DNA of 64,000 nucleotides from Barthelona sp. PCE (taxonomy: Eukaryota; Metamonada: BaSk clade). Both the position numbers and the translations under genes were made by a program. The stretch is taken from the NCBI GenBank assembly GCA_040285745.1, contig JAUFOR010000005.1, forward strand, positions 372,001 through 436,000, read 5' to 3'. Positions 62,701 through 64,000 of the stretch are shown here, one piece after another; position 1 is the first letter of the stretch; each line of letters opens with the position of its first letter. The notes beneath the pieces are model-generated. The model ran no database searches. It was not told the DNA's origin and worked only from the letters and a program-made list of their open reading frames with translations.

Positions 62701-63388
62701 CTCGGAGTTCTCCCATTACCTGTACAATTCGTTTGAGATTGGTTTGATGGAGAGCAGTCAATCATTGGATATGATCCCCATTCATCGTAGATTTCTTTCT
62801 ATGATTAATCTCATTAGTGGTGTGTTCACGCATCAGTTCTACGGTGAGTTCAGTGAGGAACTTGTTAAGTTGGTTAAGGAGTCTTTTACTGATGTTGATG
62901 AAACCCTTGTAGGTAAAGCAAGAACTGTCATTAAAAATATTCAAATTGCTTCACAAAGAGTGTATCAGCCACCGTCAACAATCAACATCCCTGAGAAACT
63001 TCTGAAAGATATTGCTGAAGATGCTGCGGCTGCTGCTGAAAAAGCAAAACCTGTTTCTGAGAAATCAAAACCGTTTGCAACTGATGAAGAAGATCGTATA
63101 AAGTCTAGGAAGAGAAGCGGTGGTCCGAAGAGGCACAAACACAGGGAGAAGCAAGAGCATAGACCAAAACAGGGGCGATATCAGCACCATCAACCTCAGA
63201 AGGGTGGTCGTCGTCGTGGAAGAAATGAACTGTCCCATGATCGTATGATGCCTCCACCTCCAATGCCAATGCAGGCGCCTCCCCACCATGTTCCCCAACG
63301 ACAACGCCCTCATTCAAATCGTAATCATCCCGAACGTAATCATCCTGATAGACCAAAACAGCATGGTCGTCGTCAATTCCGTCAATAA
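59753..63388 (+). CDS. probable THO2 (THOC2-like) subunit
   Basis: A 1211-residue helical-repeat protein with a low-complexity basic tail. From about residue 420 the order of blocks parallels THOC2: VCKILGLYLS, MPALTFYNTYWPG followed by WLVDYLNYV, LKKIFKTLTSGF, EIVFRNPVDAMDVFMEFIG, VVAPFAKTLFTN, then a KYTLDIVFYSIRRID block. The last ~120 residues are rich in R, K, H, Q, G and P (KGGRRRGRNE, PPPPMPMQAPPHH), consistent with the RNA-binding tail of THO2. THO couples transcription to mRNA export. Alignment was by eye; NOT1 or UPF2-like scaffolds are alternatives. The stop runs into TAAA-rich sequence. Confidence 0.6.
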   Translation: MDEILHSDAESSVGAQDANMSSIIDREEVEKLVLRFHEGYEGTSVLDRKLAIETVREHEPEFVIDTFHTLFSLILSSSELQRFAPGFSSAMCELLTCMYSLYVNASKHCPEGLFKEAKRRVIVVATGLIQKEIVEISDMYAIASEQLLFAMFPEHAKAQEEELTQTFFTCPLNSCYIESYAQFFTFDELISFPDKNVDEFVKKYVLCVVKFRLHPVIALAHLFAARIENCNIPDEAIMRVCVRSGNSVVLHAISIIINLCVPSKCIFLLELLQSHGMLSMDAIPPALLGKPCDELVLESVERNKSRGRKYGNVNDGFGSTAFYKLGKDNQPEMNVSPGLLCTGEYISPSLGMLLVDRLSSDMKDLYTPSPFVTPLFAKQTEEHFGKLDQLLSQLNFNPTTQDVINCNIDQLYDMLPALVDELSFIQYRIGSDRKRFTRVCKILGLYLSTSDGNPNFDRSADFIRCIVIRSVMPALTFYNTYWPGISFEKLDSVVLNRWLVDYLNYVSHLSSYHVPIILCRKLMRNALKKIFKTLTSGFDTKSVMATVMKEIVFRNPVDAMDVFMEFIGRDRAGVSVVAPFAKTLFTNCKPSLSTCLFANVVLDHVCQLDYGEFSHGELIRPFVTKFLLEFLKMAEQLSPKYTLDIVFYSIRRIDKILVSQEEDAKRNALLLSESCFWLSFLSNFIEIITGIPNMRYITIYDFIKNIIVIPKRNSNNVNYFMRTFYFKLLVLVEEGLLKKARCVWVGTDEPARSYLVDECLSIIEQISTIVRHFNIQLPKLHNHLPQKCALQPFCGWDIQLNTDHRKLFMRYKAIITKSSPRFMGVFTDDLFSYFNTYNGFSDLDVIKSIKLINDEDALTGYHAKVIENPSYIANVFTSLLLMEKCYRGFYDSSVAFKFFHYIIENDVIPFLPVREIFFFIAKIVPLHCLKRSLRECESLGYFLREILCLFVYYLNNFDEIPNCFFTDLDANERDKKMEFVSFFSEFSHYLYNSFEIGLMESSQSLDMIPIHRRFLSMINLISGVFTHQFYGEFSEELVKLVKESFTDVDETLVGKARTVIKNIQIASQRVYQPPSTINIPEKLLKDIAEDAAAAAEKAKPVSEKSKPFATDEEDRIKSRKRSGGPKRHKHREKQEHRPKQGRYQHHQPQKGGRRRGRNELSHDRMMPPPPMPMQAPPHHVPQRQRPHSNRNHPERNHPDRPKQHGRRQFRQ

Positions 63389-63476
63389 AAATAAATAAAT
63401 CATGTTCTTGTGGGTGATCACCTGCTTTACTGTGATGGAGAATTCTTTTTAAGTAACTGTTTTTTGTAGTCAATTT

Positions 63477-63481
63477 TCACA
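63477..63481 (+). promoter_or_regulatory. initiator-like TCACA after T-tract
   Basis: TTTTCACATCC lies about 24 nt upstream of the ATG at 63505, again matching the T-tract plus TCAC pattern. Confidence 0.4.
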
Positions 63482-63504
63482 TCCATTTCTACGCTAAATC
63501 CACA

Positions 63505-64000
63505 ATGAATGATTGGGGATCTTTCAGGGCTGCACTAGGCGAAGCCAAGAGAGGCATGGGAGATGCGCAAGTTGCTATACAGTTTGCATCCACAGGTTCA
63601 ACCTCCACAATAGCTCAAAGAGTGATGCGGAACACATCAGAGGAACATCTGGAGACGATAAAAGAGGCTGTCGACAAACTTTGCAGTTCTTTTGTTAGTG
63701 AGCAAGAAGCTGCAGTTCGTGAGTTGCTTAAACACGCTAAGAAGGCAAAGCATCTGGACGCCGTCGTACACCACTTTCTGGGTAATCGCAAAGCTGCAAT
63801 AACACTTGCTGAAATGTGTTTAACACCCAGTGCAGACAGTAATGGGAATATGGTTGACAAACTCGGGTATTTAGCATGTTGGTTGCTGACCAACATCGTA
63901 AGCAGCTCGCATACAAAGTGTTTCATGCGTGAAATAATCATCTTAGATAGTATAGTAATGCCTGAGAATAGCGAGCGTTATGCTAATAAGCACGTGGCAC
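63505..64000 (+). CDS. unknown protein, 3' end beyond the window
   Basis: An uninterrupted frame from the ATG at 63505 (MNDWGSFRAALGEAKRG) to the last base, 165 codons without a stop. The visible part is alpha-helical and moderately charged (LLKHAKKAKHLDAVVHHFLG, then LACWLLTNIVSSS), compatible with a helical-repeat or armadillo-like N-terminus. No motif recognised. It is supported by codon usage like its neighbours and by an initiator-like TCACA upstream. All other frames here are shorter and lack such a leader. Confidence 0.75.
   Translation, partial: MNDWGSFRAALGEAKRGMGDAQVAIQFASTGSTSTIAQRVMRNTSEEHLETIKEAVDKLCSSFVSEQEAAVRELLKHAKKAKHLDAVVHHFLGNRKAAITLAEMCLTPSADSNGNMVDKLGYLACWLLTNIVSSSHTKCFMREIIILDSIVMPENSERYANKHVA

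Noticed and set aside
63105-63473. 122-residue minus-strand ORF rich in D and H
   Set aside because: Antisense to the basic tail of the THO2-like gene; its composition merely mirrors the complement.
1-64000. Entamoeba, Dictyostelium or diplomonad with reassigned stops
   Set aside because: TAA, TAG and TGA all terminate convincing genes, base composition is less AT-rich than those amoebae, and the intron acceptor fits parabasalids better. Not excluded outright without a phylogeny.

Overview
This is nuclear DNA of a microbial eukaryote with a compact, almost intron-free genome. It encodes a kinesin, a PIK-related kinase, SBDS, a TFIIIB B'' (BDP1) subunit, an NF-YB histone-fold protein, a Brl1/Brr6 nuclear-envelope protein, a probable THO2 subunit and a tRNA-Ala gene. 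Neighbouring convergent genes sit 9-44 bp apart, and one pair overlaps. About half the genes have a T-tract followed by TCAC or TCAT a few bases upstream of the ATG, several stop codons run into TAAA, and the one intron I can support ends in ACTAACACTCAG. Together these point to a metamonad, most likely a parabasalid (Trichomonas-like). This placement is an inference from motifs; no database was consulted.

Layout. 1-16.2 kb: a small CUB-like membrane protein, a giant PIK-related kinase on the minus strand, a 1.17-k-residue protein with a possible glycosyltransferase-5-like C-terminal region, a type II membrane protein, and the first member of a local three-gene paralogous family. 16.3-25.9 kb: seven head-to-tail copies of a ~1.39-kb unit, each containing the 5' third of a tRNA-Ala-like gene. 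26.0-32.3 kb: a segment with two convergent genes (an unknown ORF and a large protein with a possible hAT-like transposase core and an N-terminal intron), ending at an intact tRNA-Ala(AGC). Sequences at both ends of this segment match, in the same order and orientation, two blocks that lie only ~325 bp apart inside the tandem unit. 33-41.2 kb: two more members of the paralogous family around a membrane-anchored pseudokinase with a C-terminal RING2/IBR-type zinc site. 41.3-47.3 kb: a large beta-helix-like multi-pass membrane protein, the Brl1/Brr6 protein and a single-pass membrane protein. 47.3-52 kb: a bacterial-style hybrid histidine kinase with several PAS domains and a receiver domain. 52-64 kb: mostly nuclear and housekeeping genes (TPR protein, NF-YB, kinesin, SBDS, BDP1, THO2-like, and a 3'-truncated ORF at the window edge).

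The most notable observation is the relation between the tandem unit and the 26.0-32.3 kb segment. The unit looks like either an internally deleted derivative of a ~6-kb element carrying a transposase-like gene, or the ancestral empty form of that locus, in both cases ending within a tRNA-Ala sequence. The array lies between two diverged paralogs. Other items of interest are the hybrid histidine kinase in a probable metamonad, the pseudokinase-RING2 fusion, and ultra-short uORFs that overlap the main start codon. Start codons were set to the first plausible in-frame ATG; non-ATG starts were not accepted.
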